Source of the DNA: Lunularia cruciata | Lineage: Eukaryota > Streptophyta > Marchantiopsida > Lunulariales > Lunulariaceae | Direction: 5' to 3' | Assembly (NCBI GenBank): GCA_948567375.1 | Contig: OX419755.1 | Span: 46,691,001 to 46,755,000, forward strand | DNA length: 64,000 bases | Part shown: piece by piece, positions 24,241 to 33,940 of the stretch | How positions within the stretch are numbered: the first letter of the stretch is position 1 | Layout of the letters: every line of letters begins with the position of its first letter | Notes under the pieces: generated by a model | The model's input: the letters and a program-made list of their open reading frames with translations, nothing else | Databases searched by the model: none | Told to the model about the DNA's origin: nothing | Translations under genes and position numbers: made by a program

Positions 24241-24879
24241 CTATGCATCACCTCCTTGTGCTTTCTTCAATCTCCTATCAATGCTTTGGAAAGTAGGAAG
24301 ATCAAAGTGAATAGGTAGGGTAGATTCAATACCATATACCAATTGAGATGAAGAATATCTGGTGGAAGTCATCATGGTTGTCCCATACTCCCACAAAACC
24401 GCATGAATTCTCTTGTCCCAATGATGTTTAGCCCCCTCCATTTTTGCATCTTTGGCCAACATCATGCACAAGGTCTGATTGGTTCTTTCTGCCAAGCCAT
24501 TGGAATTAGACTTATAGGATGTAGTTACTCTATGTGTGATAGAGAAATGTTGTAGCATGGCTGTAGTGATGCTTCTTGTAAACTCTCTTCCTCTATCAAA
24601 AACCAACTCCAAAGGACATCCAAACCTAGTGATAATGCGTTCATAAGGAAATCTACCAACTTCATCTTCATTCTTGTCCCTCAATGGTCTAGCCTCAACC
24701 CACTTGGTAAGGTAATCAGTAACTACCACAATGTACCGGTTGTTCTTTGTGGTTCTATTGAGAGGACCTACAAAATCAATTCCACACTTCTCAAAAGGTA
24801 TTGGCAATGGAGTTGATCTAAGTGGTGGAGTGGATGTAGACTTTCTAGCAAAAGCTTGACAAACATGAAAGTTTTGCAA
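24241..24879 (-). CDS. Integrase core, second gypsy element (open frame, part of a broken pol)
   Basis: A 212-residue open frame. KCGIDFVGPLNRTTKNNRYI carries the first catalytic Asp, LELVFDRGREFTRSI the second and NGLAERTNQTLCMMLAKDAK the Glu, giving a complete DDE set at normal spacing. RYIVVVTDYLTKWVEARPL between them is typical of non-chromodomain gypsy integrases. The zinc-binding N terminus lies upstream in other frames. Integrase inserts the cDNA into host DNA. The element as a whole is broken, so activity is unlikely. Confidence 0.85.
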   Translation of the reverse strand: MQNFHVCQAFARKSTSTPPLRSTPLPIPFEKCGIDFVGPLNRTTKNNRYIVVVTDYLTKWVEARPLRDKNEDEVGRFPYERIITRFGCPLELVFDRGREFTRSITTAMLQHFSITHRVTTSYKSNSNGLAERTNQTLCMMLAKDAKMEGAKHHWDKRIHAVLWEYGTTMMTSTRYSSSQLVYGIESTLPIHFDLPTFQSIDRRLKKAQGGDA

Positions 24880-24974
24880 TAATCAAGACAATCCTTGAAA
24901 ATCCCTCTCCAATGGTAACCTGCATCTAGAATCTTGAAAGCATTCACCTTTCCTTAAAAGTGTCCTCCACATAC

Positions 24975-26500
24975 TTAACCTTCATGAAACTCCTTTATGA
25001 GTAGGATAGACTCCTCCTTACCCACTGCTCTTTGAAGGAGACCATCTGCTCCTTGGTGGAAAATAATATCCTCAACCACTGTGTAAGGTCTAGATCTTGT
25101 TGCAAGGGCCTTCCTCTCCCTAGCATGCATCCCTTTTGCATAGTTACATCTTGTCACAAAATCCACAATCTCCTTGTACTCCATTGGAACCTCTTGAGTG
25201 ATTGTGATTGCCATAAGCTCCTCATCTGGGAAAGAATCATCCATTGGTTCATCTCCATCATGATCATAGGCCCTAGATAACAAATCTGCATTTGCATGTT
25301 TCTTCCCTGGACTATCCTCAATGGTGTAGTCATACTCAAACAAGAGTATCATCCACCTTTCTAGTCTCCCTTCCACATTAGGCTTGTTGAAGATGTACTT
25401 CAAAGCCTTGTGATCTATGACAATGGTGGCTTTCCCTCCAATCAAGTAGTGTCTAAACTTCTTGAGACCAAAGATCACTATGAACCCTTCTCTCTCTATG
25501 ATACAGTAGTTCTTCTTTGCTAAAACCATCTGCCTACTAGCATAAGCTATTGCATGATCATGCACATCTTGGTCTAATTGACTAAGAGTGCATCCTATAG
25601 CTACATTAGAAGCATCAGTGTAGAGTATGAAAGGCTTACTCCAATCAGGTTTAGCAAGAATTGGAGCTACAACAAGGGATTGCTTGAGCTCCTCAAAAGC
25701 TTTGAGAGCTTCCTTGTCTTCTAAAATCACCATATAATCTACACCCTTCTTCATGTAGATGGTCAATGCATAAGCCTTGTTGGAAAATGAGAAGATGTAC
25801 CCCAGTATCTTCAAGAATTGGCATAACTTTGTCAAGCTTGAAGGGAATGGAAGGTCTAAGATTTTCCTCAGGTTCTCAGGATCAACTACTATTCCATCCT
25901 TGGAGATGATATGCCCCAAAAGTAGACCTTCTTCACATCCAAAAATGCACTTCTTTGGGTTGAGTGATGCATTTGCCTCATCCAAGCTTTTGAAGACCTT
26001 GGGTTAGGTGCTCAAAGTGCTCCTCCTTGCTCCCATAGACACAAAAGTCATCAATGCAGTCTCTCACAAATTTCCCAATGAAAGGTTCAAATATCTTGTT
26101 CATGAACCATTGGAATGTGGCCTGAGCATTGCAAAGCCCAAAAGGCATGACCTTGAAAGCATAAGTTCCCCAAGGTGTCGTGAATGTGGTGAGTTGTTGA
26201 TGCTCTGGTGCAATCTTGATTTGGTTATATCCACTATAACCATCTCCAAAACTATACCTCACATGACCTGAAACCTGCCCCAAGATCTCATCAATGAATG
26301 GTAATGGGTAGTAGTGCTTCTTGGTGACAACATTGAGCTTCTTGTAATCCACACATACTCAAAGCTTGCCATTCTTTTTCTTCACAATCACAATGGGAGA
26401 CACCCATTCTGAATTCTTGACCTCAAAGATAAATCTAGCCTCCTTGAGGTTATCAATCTCCTCCTTCACAACCAAAGATATTGGTGGGATGATTCATAGC
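24975..26500 (-). pseudogene. Reverse transcriptase and RNase H, second gypsy element
   Basis: RT N-terminal part 25978-26352: MDYKKLNVVTKKHYYPLPFI, TPWGTYAFKVMPFGLCNAQA and the catalytic box as RDCIDDFCVYGSKEEHF. A frameshift near 25980 leads into the 336-residue frame 24975-25985: PKKCIFGCEEGLLLGHIIS, then the RNase H FILYTDASNVAIGCTLSQL, YASRQMVLAKKNYCIIEREG and VIDHKALKYIFNKPNVEGRL. The ending KKHANADLLSR is typical. Both enzymes keep most catalytic residues. Confidence 0.88.
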
Positions 26501-26582
26501 TTGAATCCTTCAAGCCTTGAAAAGTCATGAGATTTTGAATTCCCATAACTGAAACTACCACTTTATCCATCACCCCTATTGG

Positions 26583-27098
26583 TCAAACTTGTTGCTTGTT
26601 TGCCATGCTCACCACAAATGTGAAAGTCTTGAGGGTAGTATGCCCAACTTCTTCATTAACCTTTTCTGACATGGCATTCACTGCTGATCCTCCATCAACC
26701 AATGCATCCTTGATGTTGTGATTTTTTACTCTCACATCAATCTTAGAAGCATATTCACAAGCCTCCCATGGTTTTGGTTTGGCATCCACCACCACCATTG
26801 ATACTAGAACTTTTTCCTTCTTCTTCCTCTTGCTCCTTGTAGAACTCAAACCACCACTAAGCTCCTTTCTCAAAGTAGGATTCAAAGCAATCAATTGGCC
26901 CATTGTGATGTTAGCCTTGTGACTACCAACATCATCCAAGACATTGTAGTTCCATTGTTGCTTTGAGATCAAGAAGTCCTCCATCCCCAACTTCTTCCTT
27001 GGAGTCTTTGTTGTTGATGGTGTTGAAGTGCTTATGCAAGTGCTCCTAGTAGACATAGGAGTATCTTGGCTAAGAGTAAATCCCTGAGAAGAGTGCAC
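26583..27098 (-). pseudogene. Aspartic protease region, second gypsy element
   Basis: The 171-residue frame contains IDVRVKNHNIKDALVDGGSA, with the active-site Asp in DGGSAVN, followed by MSEKVNEEVG. The upstream half (PTLRKELSGGLSSTRSKRKK) is a basic linker after gag. Frame breaks lie on both sides. Confidence 0.75.
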
Positions 27099-27212
27099 AT
27101 CCTATACAAAACAAGCTCTCTTCTTCTCTTGTGCCAAAAGCTCCAAATTAAGACTCTTGGTGTTTGAGCACTCTCCCTTCTCATACTTGCTCTCAACCAC
27201 ATCTATAGATGC

Positions 27213-28227
27213 TTACTTCTTATCTTTGCTTGGATTAGGAGACACTTGGCTTTCACTACCTCCCTCTTTCCCTCTATTGGCTCTCTCATAACTCCTTCCT
27301 CCATGGTAAGTGGAATTTGGGCAATTCTTTTGGATATGGCCTCTTCCTCCACAACCAAAACAATTTCTCTCAATGAAATTATTGGTTAGTTGGCCTCCTC
27401 TATATGAATAACTTCCATTTCTCCTAGGCCCTCTCCCCACATTATGATCTCCCTCTCTCTTCTCCCATAGTTGCACCACATTGATCTTGAGATCTGCAAG
27501 TTGTTTTGTGATGGTTTGAAGTGGATCCTTTGGTGGAGGTGCAAAACCTGGAGCAACTACTACTTGTGGTGCAACCTTTGCCACCAAAGTATCAGAAGTT
27601 CAATCATACTTGTTACTCTGAAGAGGATGCACAACCTCCACCACCAGATCACTCTCATCTCCTTCCAAACTCTCCACCATACGAATTGCAATCTTGATAG
27701 CTTCAACCTTAGAAGAAGATTTCTCATATCTCACCTTGCTTCCAATTTGTGGTCTCAACCCTCCCACAAAATTCTTGGTGAGCATGGCCCCTATGCCAAT
27801 CATAGTAGTCTCCATATCATCCTCACCGTTCCTCAACACTATGCAAAATCTAGACTTTAACTTTTCCACTCTTTCCACATAGACTCTCACTTTCTCTCCA
27901 TCTCCTTGTTTGAGAAAGGTAACCTCACTCATCAATCTCTCATAACTCTCATATGGAAGAAAGTTCTCAATGAGTATTGAAGTCAAACTCTCCCAAGACT
28001 CTTCTTCCCCATCTCTCCTCTCTCTTTTGATATTCTGACTCATACTATATTTTGACTCATACCATATTTTGACTCATAAGTCTTGCATCCTCAAAGAAAT
28101 CTGGTAATAATGAGTCCCACTCATTCTTTCTTCTCTCATTGTTTCCTATGCAAGCTCTCTTGAATTCTCTCACAAAGGCCTCCACATCTTCTCCATCCTT
28201 GCCAAAGAAAACCAAAAGTTTCCCCAT
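27213..28227 (-). pseudogene. gag, second gypsy element
   Basis: Starts at ATG 28227 (MGKLLVFFGKDGEDVEAFVR), usual for plant gypsy gag. It continues through ESWESLTSILIENFLPYESY and FLKQGDGEKVRVYVERVEKL (27600-28043) to the zinc knuckle CFGCGGRGHIQKNCP (27330-27375). Near 28033-28070 a 17-bp unit (tgagtcaaaatatggta type) is present twice and shifts the frame. Confidence 0.8.
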
Positions 28228-29760
28228 CTTAACTCCTCACTATCTTTCTTTTCTCTAAATTTTTTTCTTTTTTTCTTTTCTTTTCTCTCACTCTATAACT
28301 CATAGAGTATACATGACTAACACCATCTGATCCACTCTAGGAAATACAAAAGGTTCAGGTTGCTCCAAGATTTCTATAGCAATATCAAATCCTAGAGTGC
28401 ATATTAATCAAACTCATGGATAAGTTTATCCATAAGTTGAAAGATTCTCTTCATCACTTATCTTGCAAACTAGCTGATGAAGGTGGTAGTATCTATGTAG
28501 CTATACTAAGACTCTCTCCAAGATCTTTCACCAAGTCTCCAAAAGTACTTTTACTCCACTACACTCATGTCCTTTTGGAAGTCCTTCCACTCTACAAACC
28601 TCACACAACTCCTTGGTCTTAGATCTTCTCCCTCCCAATCTTGGTGAAGAAGGTCCAACATGCAAACCCAAGTCAAGTAACCCTCTCCTTTCTCTCAATC
28701 TCTTGCTCTCAAAAGTCAATGGACATGAACTTGCCTTGTGTCCCTTCTCTCTAGATAAAAAGCACTAAGACTCTCTCTTTCCTCCAAATGGTGTAGGTTT
28801 TTAGATCCTCTCAACACTCTCTTCAAATTCTATTCTAAACTCTCTTCTCCTCAAATCCACCCCTACAATCACCTCAAACTCTTGGGGAACCTTGCATAGC
28901 CTCAATTTCCACTCTTGGTGTTCCCAAGATGTTCCCAAGATGAGTATAAACACTCAGACATGCTTTTTTTTGTTGCTCTCACACTCCTCATGCATGAAAT
29001 CTAAACTCTCCAGAATTGACCCTTCTTCACAATGTCAGTCAAATCTCACAATTTTATGTCACAGTCCTTTGAAACTTTGCACACTTGATCACAACTCCAG
29101 GGCGTTTATCTCTATAAAATTTCAGATCTTTTCATTTAGCCATTTGGCCTAGGCACCTTTCTTTTTAACACACATATTTCAGATTTGCTTTGAAAACCAC
29201 CCCCTCACTTTAAAACCTTATACGCTCTGTTCAAGAATGATCTCTTTCTAATTTTTGTGTCAACAGTTAGGATTAAATGCACTTAATTTTCTGGAAATTT
29301 TCAGCATAATCTACTAAAATTTGAAGAAATGGTAGACTCTGTACAATTTTCAAGAGAGCATGCAGTTGCGGGAGCAATTTACCTTATTAACTTTCAAAAT
29401 TTCTAGCGTAATGCGCATAGCAGCTTTCACCATAATTTCAAGTGTGCTTACTGAAAGATAACCCAAGCTATCATGCAATTTCAAGTCTAGATCCCAAACT
29501 TGAGATTTTGCCCAAAATCACCTTATTCTCCAAAATCTGCAATCCACCTCACACAATTTCTCCAAATTCTCTCAAGTGTACAAGATGTACAAAATCACTC
29601 AAAGACATCATAATGAACTACATGGTATACAAATAGGTCCAAATTCTCTTACATAAGTTCAGCCCTCTCCTCCACTAAATTTCTCTCAAAGTGAGCTCTC
29701 ATAGCCTCCTTTTGTCTAATATAGAATTGGACACAGAATATTATCTTGCCTTCTAGAGAC
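28228..29760 (-). other. Untranslated leader of the second gypsy element
   Basis: About 1.5 kb between the primer site and the gag ATG. Pyrimidine-rich on the plus strand, with no coding frame I can support. Long leaders are usual in this gypsy group. Confidence 0.6.
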
Positions 29761-29782
29761 GTCCCGACAACAGTACCAAAAA
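29761..29782 (-). other. Primer-binding site, second gypsy element
   Basis: Next to the 5' LTR the minus strand reads TTTTTGGTACTGTTGTCGGG. This resembles the TTTTTGGCGCCGTTGCCGGGG site of Athila/Tat-type elements, again with C-to-T or G-to-A changes. The site lies directly inside the LTR, as required. Confidence 0.7.
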
Positions 29783-30478
29783 TGTGAGCAGGCTTGTCTC
29801 TCACTCAGGATGAACCTCTAATGGCTATTATGGTAGCGCACCATGGTCTAAGAAGGCAAAGAATGCCAACTCCATCATACTCCCTCCAAGGCTAACACTC
29901 CAATACTCAAGACATTGCTCACTAGAGAACTCAATGAGAGAGAGATAGTTGCAAATGAAAGATTGATGAGTACTTCCTCACCCCTTGTTTATATACTTGT
30001 GAAATAGTTATGCACCAAAGTTACTAATTACTGGAGTAACTCAAGTTACTAGGCTAAAAGTCAAGTCAAGTCAAGTCAAAAAGTATAAAGGAATATCCAT
30101 CCACATGGGCATATTCCACTAAGCATGTGATCTTATCTTGACCCAACCACCAAGTCAAGGATTCCTTCACATGGGCTATCCTTGGACTATAAAAGAATCC
30201 AAAACAAAAAGACTTGCGGGCCAAAGAGTTCTCAACTCTTTCCTCAAAGCCAAACACCTAGGAATAATACCAAGTCAACACACTAGAATCCAAAATAGTA
30301 GTGCTCATCTTTTCCACTTCTTCTAAAGTAAGGTCCCCTCTATCTTAGCTATGACTAAATTTAGCTAATCATGACTAATGTAGAACCATCCTTTATCTTT
30401 ATATAAATAATATCTCTCAAGTACTTGTAATATCAAGCTAAATATCATAATACCACACACATGCACAAATGTGTTACA
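29783..30478 (-). repeat. 5' LTR of the second gypsy element
   Basis: 696 bp, paired with 23176-23866. A TATA-like stretch (tttatataaataatat on the plus strand near 30395-30415) is shared by both LTRs. Confidence 0.9.
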
Positions 30479-30627
30479 GGTTGAGCTAGTATCCAAGAGC
30501 CTGCACCCTTGTTGGAGCATGAGCAAAGATGTTCTCTAGTAGCACAAGGAATGGATGAGTCGACTACAAGAGAATGTAGCGTATGCTCACACTGTTGCTC
30601 CATCGAGGAAGGTTGTAAACCTCTAGT
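30479..30627 (-). pseudogene. Post-RT segment of the RLE-type element, cut by the gypsy insertion
   Basis: After a TAG stop the same frame continues and ends with HLCSCSNKGAGSWILAQP at the boundary of the gypsy 5' LTR (30478). On the other side of that element, 23175 down to 23132, the reading continues as CIRVF-stop-LAPTTFSIA. Sequences of the type GAGSWL..P followed by R..LAP..F are typical between RT and endonuclease in this group. Flanks AACC and GACC (minus strand) may be a 4-bp target duplication with one change. Confidence 0.65.
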
Positions 30628-32230
30628 CTAGTCTGACAATAGTGAAGCAAAAGGTGAAAAATCCTCTCGCTCTTGTGGGGATAGATTATCTCTCATTTGA
30701 CACAATAAGATGTGGAGAGAAAGGGATCCTCCCTCTACCTCTATCACATAAGTCTCCAAAACCGGGCTATCAATAACCACAAAACAAGAGGAAAGTAGTG
30801 GTACCGAGAAAGTGCAACTACCCAAAAACACTATAGGTGCCATCTCCTCCATAGATAGCAAGCCAATCCCACCACATGAGATTGGTAGAGCCATTTGTTT
30901 ATGTGCGAAATCCCCTATCACACACTCAAATGTCCTTGGTCCAATAATATCACCAAAAACTCCCATAATCCTCCTATCAAATGCTCTCAAATGTGATAAG
31001 AAGGACAGTGAGGGGAGAACTGAATGGATGAGGTAGGATAGTCGACAAGCAATTTTGGAACAGAGTATACCAAATGCCACCTGTGGATCTTGTAGTAATG
31101 GAAGGTCATCCATATAGAAAACATCCTTTGCAAGGGCAGCATCTAAGAAGCACGTGACAAAATCCTTTGATCCTATTGGCACTCCAAGAATACAAAGTCC
31201 ATATGTGGATGTGATACACCCCTCTAGAAGCTCAAGGTGGGAAGGGATACCTAAAGGGGACCATGCCTTGCACTTTGACACCTTGACTCTCAAGCCTACT
31301 AGATGTAGCTTGGTAGTCAAAGGTTTGCCTAATCTGATCTACATGGCCTATGATATGTGTATCATTTGCCAAGGAGGGAAATATACAACCTTGCATGACC
31401 AAAGTTGTAGATAGGAGAGCCCTAAAGTGAGCCATGGCAAATAAGGGTCCTCCCAAAGGATCTTCCTAATGTGTACCAACAACTAACTCCAAGACAGTGA
31501 CTCCTTCTTGTGAACCACCGTGCTGGTAGTAAAGGGAAGTAGGAGATCCATAAAAAGACCGCACAAAAGGAATGAGACTTGCCAAGGATCCACCAGCCTC
31601 CCTAAGCTCTCTAAAGATGGATGCTTGTGGGATGCTATTAAAAGCATTCTCAACATCCACTTGTAGGATGACCCACTCTAGATGGATATCTAAGAGTGCC
31701 ATAATACCTATAGATATAACCTCACCTCCTCCAAGTGTAGCTACTCCAAATTGATGTGGATTGAGGTGCGGCCAAAAGTGAGAACAATGTTGAAGGACAA
31801 TGGTACTATTGACCTAACGCAAAAATATCTCTCCAATAGCAATTGGTCTAATACCCCATATGTCCTTCTCCATTGCGAGAAGTTGACTAGCACCTAACAC
31901 CCAACTAACAGACATAGGAATGTCTCCTCTTGCTATTATTACAGCCACCTAAAACAACTTGGTAAAACCACTAGAAGGATCATCTACCTAGAAGCAATCT
32001 CTAAGGTGCTCATAAACCATCCATGACAAGCCTTTTAAGGAAAAGCAAGGGTCAGTGCACAATGCTTGTGCAAATAGAGACATATTAAGACAGAAAGGTT
32101 GCTTAGGCTGATAATCTAAGACCTTTAGTGGTAGTCCCTCTACTACTATAGGATGTAGTGAGCATAGGGAAGAGATAGTCTCATCAAAAGGACTTGCCAT
32201 ATACAAGGGTGTAGTGCTTGTGCTGCTCTA
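30628..32230 (-). pseudogene. Reverse transcriptase domain of the RLE-type retrotransposon
   Basis: Read from 32230 downwards in several frames: IRPIAIGEIFLR near 31850, QFGVATLGGGE near 31740, the palm motif A region VILQVDVENAFNSI (about 31630-31670), motif B PLGGPLFAMAHFRALLS (about 31430), and motif C as FPSLANDTHIIG, where the expected ADD is AND. The 230-residue frame 30628-31320 covers thumb and post-RT sequence (LGVPIGS, SCGGIGLLS). The stop at 30628 is followed in frame by more family sequence. Motif C has lost one catalytic aspartate and the frame is broken, so the enzyme is inactive. This RT is unlike that of the LINE family elsewhere in the window. Confidence 0.75.
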
Positions 32231-32619
32231 CTAAACTCTCCCGCCTGACCCAATATCTTACACCGTCGTAATCTAGTAGACTCTGTGGTATCATATGGTG
32301 ATGCTTGTCTCCTAAATTGTGTAGCCCTAACAAACTCCTCCTAAAGGGCTGCCCAATCCCCTGCTTGGAATCAATGAAATCTAGCAGCTACCTCTCTATC
32401 CCCCACATGTCCCCCTTGAGCATAACAAAGATACCATCAAAGGAGTAAGAGGAATAGGAACCATGCTAACTCATCCAAGGAATCACATGCCAAATGATCA
32501 AGTGGTAGGCAAAAATCTTGTCTAGCCTCATCATGGAGTGTGTGGGGTAGCCTATGGAATAGACGTGGACATAGAAAACTAGTCTCAAATAACCCCAAAA
32601 TGCATGAGAAGCTAACCAC

Positions 32620-32928
32620 TCAAACAACTCGATTGGTATCCCTAGAACGATCAACAAAGGGACAGAAGGCGCATGCATAATCACAAGTGTTGATGTTGTC
32701 AATGTGTTTGTGGGCATCGCAAGTGGTCCAATCATAGTCCTTGTGCATCCTTCTCACATGGGTCTTTACTCCTTGCAAGGTAAAGTGTCGATGACAAACC
32801 AGGCATGGTGTATCCTGAGCCCCTCTAGGCGACCCCACATGGGAAGGTGTAGCCATGGCTAGCACAAGAATAATCATAGTAACACATGATGCTCCTCTCC
32901 ATATCTCCCCATATCTGCAAAACCACAA
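32620..32928 (-). pseudogene. N-terminal zinc-finger part of the RLE-type retrotransposon protein
   Basis: The frame contains CLVCHRHFTLQGVKTHVRRMH, a CX2C followed by two histidines (HX4H), close to the C2H2 fingers that R2/NeSL-type proteins carry at the N terminus for target DNA binding. A later CAFC pair (YACAFCPFVDRSRD) may be part of a second finger. The frame probably begins at one of two methionines before the finger. Downstream frames (32437-32735) continue the protein but are frameshifted. Confidence 0.6.
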
Positions 32929-32930
32929 CC

Positions 32931-33761
32931 CCTCACATCCTTACTCACATAAGAAAAAAATCTCTCCAAACCCTAAAAACTATAAAGTCTCATAACTTTC
33001 AATTTCCATCTCCAAAATTTTCAAACTAAATTCCTATGGAACTTAATCATGAAAACCAAGAGATTAGAAATGAAATACCACACCCATCACTTTCAATGTA
33101 TAATGACCACTCTTAACACTAAAAAAGCTAAAAATGCTCATAATATTATACTCAATTTTCCATAGTCTTCAATCTAGGTACCAATGGAACCAAAATTGAA
33201 ACACAAACAGAATTGACTATTCATGCAAGTGCTATATGCTAGAGAGCCCTCAGAAATTGTAGATATGTCTTCTCATGTCTCACCCTCTCCTCTCTCGTCT
33301 CCACATTCTCTTGTAGCTCTCCAAAGTTTTCTCAATCACATGTAGAGTTTGGAGTTTAGGGTTTACCCTACACATGTAGAGTAGGTTTTCAACTTCAAAT
33401 AGAGCTTCTGCTAACTTAGACTATGTCCCTCTTTTTCATGGAGTTTTCTATCCATTTTCTGATCCGTGGTGGCTTCCAATAGAGCACGTGATTCCAAAGG
33501 TGATGGAAGCTGGCAGAAATGTCATAAAACATTTGGATTGGATTCATGATGCTTTGTCCCAGATTGTTCAGTGCTTTCACTAGTTTGTGGGTGTTTGTGA
33601 AAACATGGAGCTTTGAGTAGACACTATATATAACCTATGCATTCTTTCCGGGCAGTTTGAAATGTCTGGAATATAAACTGTCATTCATTAATTGTCACTC
33701 ATTGATTGAAATAAGTTGTAACAAGGAACATTGTGTATATTTTGCCAACAAGTTAGCAACA
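32931..33761. other. No gene recognised; probably the 5' flank or 5' UTR of the RLE-type element
   Basis: AT-rich, directly upstream of the zinc-finger frame of the RLE-type element. No motifs, no LTR, no RNA gene seen. Confidence 0.4.
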
Positions 33762-33940
33762 ATGAAATATAAAGCCCGGAAGAGTCAAAAACTGAAAAAA
33801 CAATATGAAATGTGAACCTAGACAAGAGTCTAGTGCATCTGACTAATCTATAAAAAACTGATTTGATGTAGAGTAATCTCAATCATATACTTCACTCACT
33901 TAAAAGCCTCAATCTGTAAGAGAGCTGAGAAATTACACAA
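33762..33940 (-). mobile_element. LINE 3' tail fragment
   Basis: Reads caatgaaatataaagcccgg on the plus strand, the reverse complement of the LINE 3' end. About 175 bp of 3' UTR and the end of the RT frame follow. A strongly 5'-truncated insertion. Confidence 0.8.

Larger units (their letters stand above)
23176..30478 (-). mobile_element. Ty3/gypsy element without chromodomain, inserted in the RLE-type element
   Basis: LTRs at 23176-23866 and 29783-30478 (about 690 bp each, very similar by eye), starting TGTGAGC and ending GTTACA on the plus strand. Minus-strand order: PBS, long leader, gag, protease, RT-RNase H, integrase, purine tract. Flanking readings of the RLE-type element join across it. 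No clean 5-bp duplication is visible (AACC against GACC). The primer site is of the kind found in Athila/Tat-type elements. No chromodomain follows the integrase. Confidence 0.9.
4905..32930 (-). mobile_element. RLE-type (R2/NeSL-like) non-LTR retrotransposon, split by three insertions
   Basis: Coding pieces of one protein lie in order on the minus strand: an N-terminal C2H2 finger (32.6-32.9 kb), RT (30.6-32.2 kb), a post-RT segment (30479-30627 plus 23132-23175), then a CxC..H motif and RLE-like domain (5931-6473), and a C-terminal tail (4905-5160). Gaps between pieces are filled exactly by a gypsy element, a full-length LINE and a 5'-truncated LINE. Rejoining the flanks brings family motifs back together, for example SIA next to FCLGLVHP across the LINE. 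The family cuts DNA with its own RLE and primes cDNA synthesis there. Stops and frameshifts make this copy dead. The choice of exact clade (R2, NeSL or Utopia) is open. Confidence 0.75.

Noticed and set aside
30138-30326. Short frames inside the gypsy LTR
   Set aside because: They lie within the LTR and are also present in the other LTR without any family motif.
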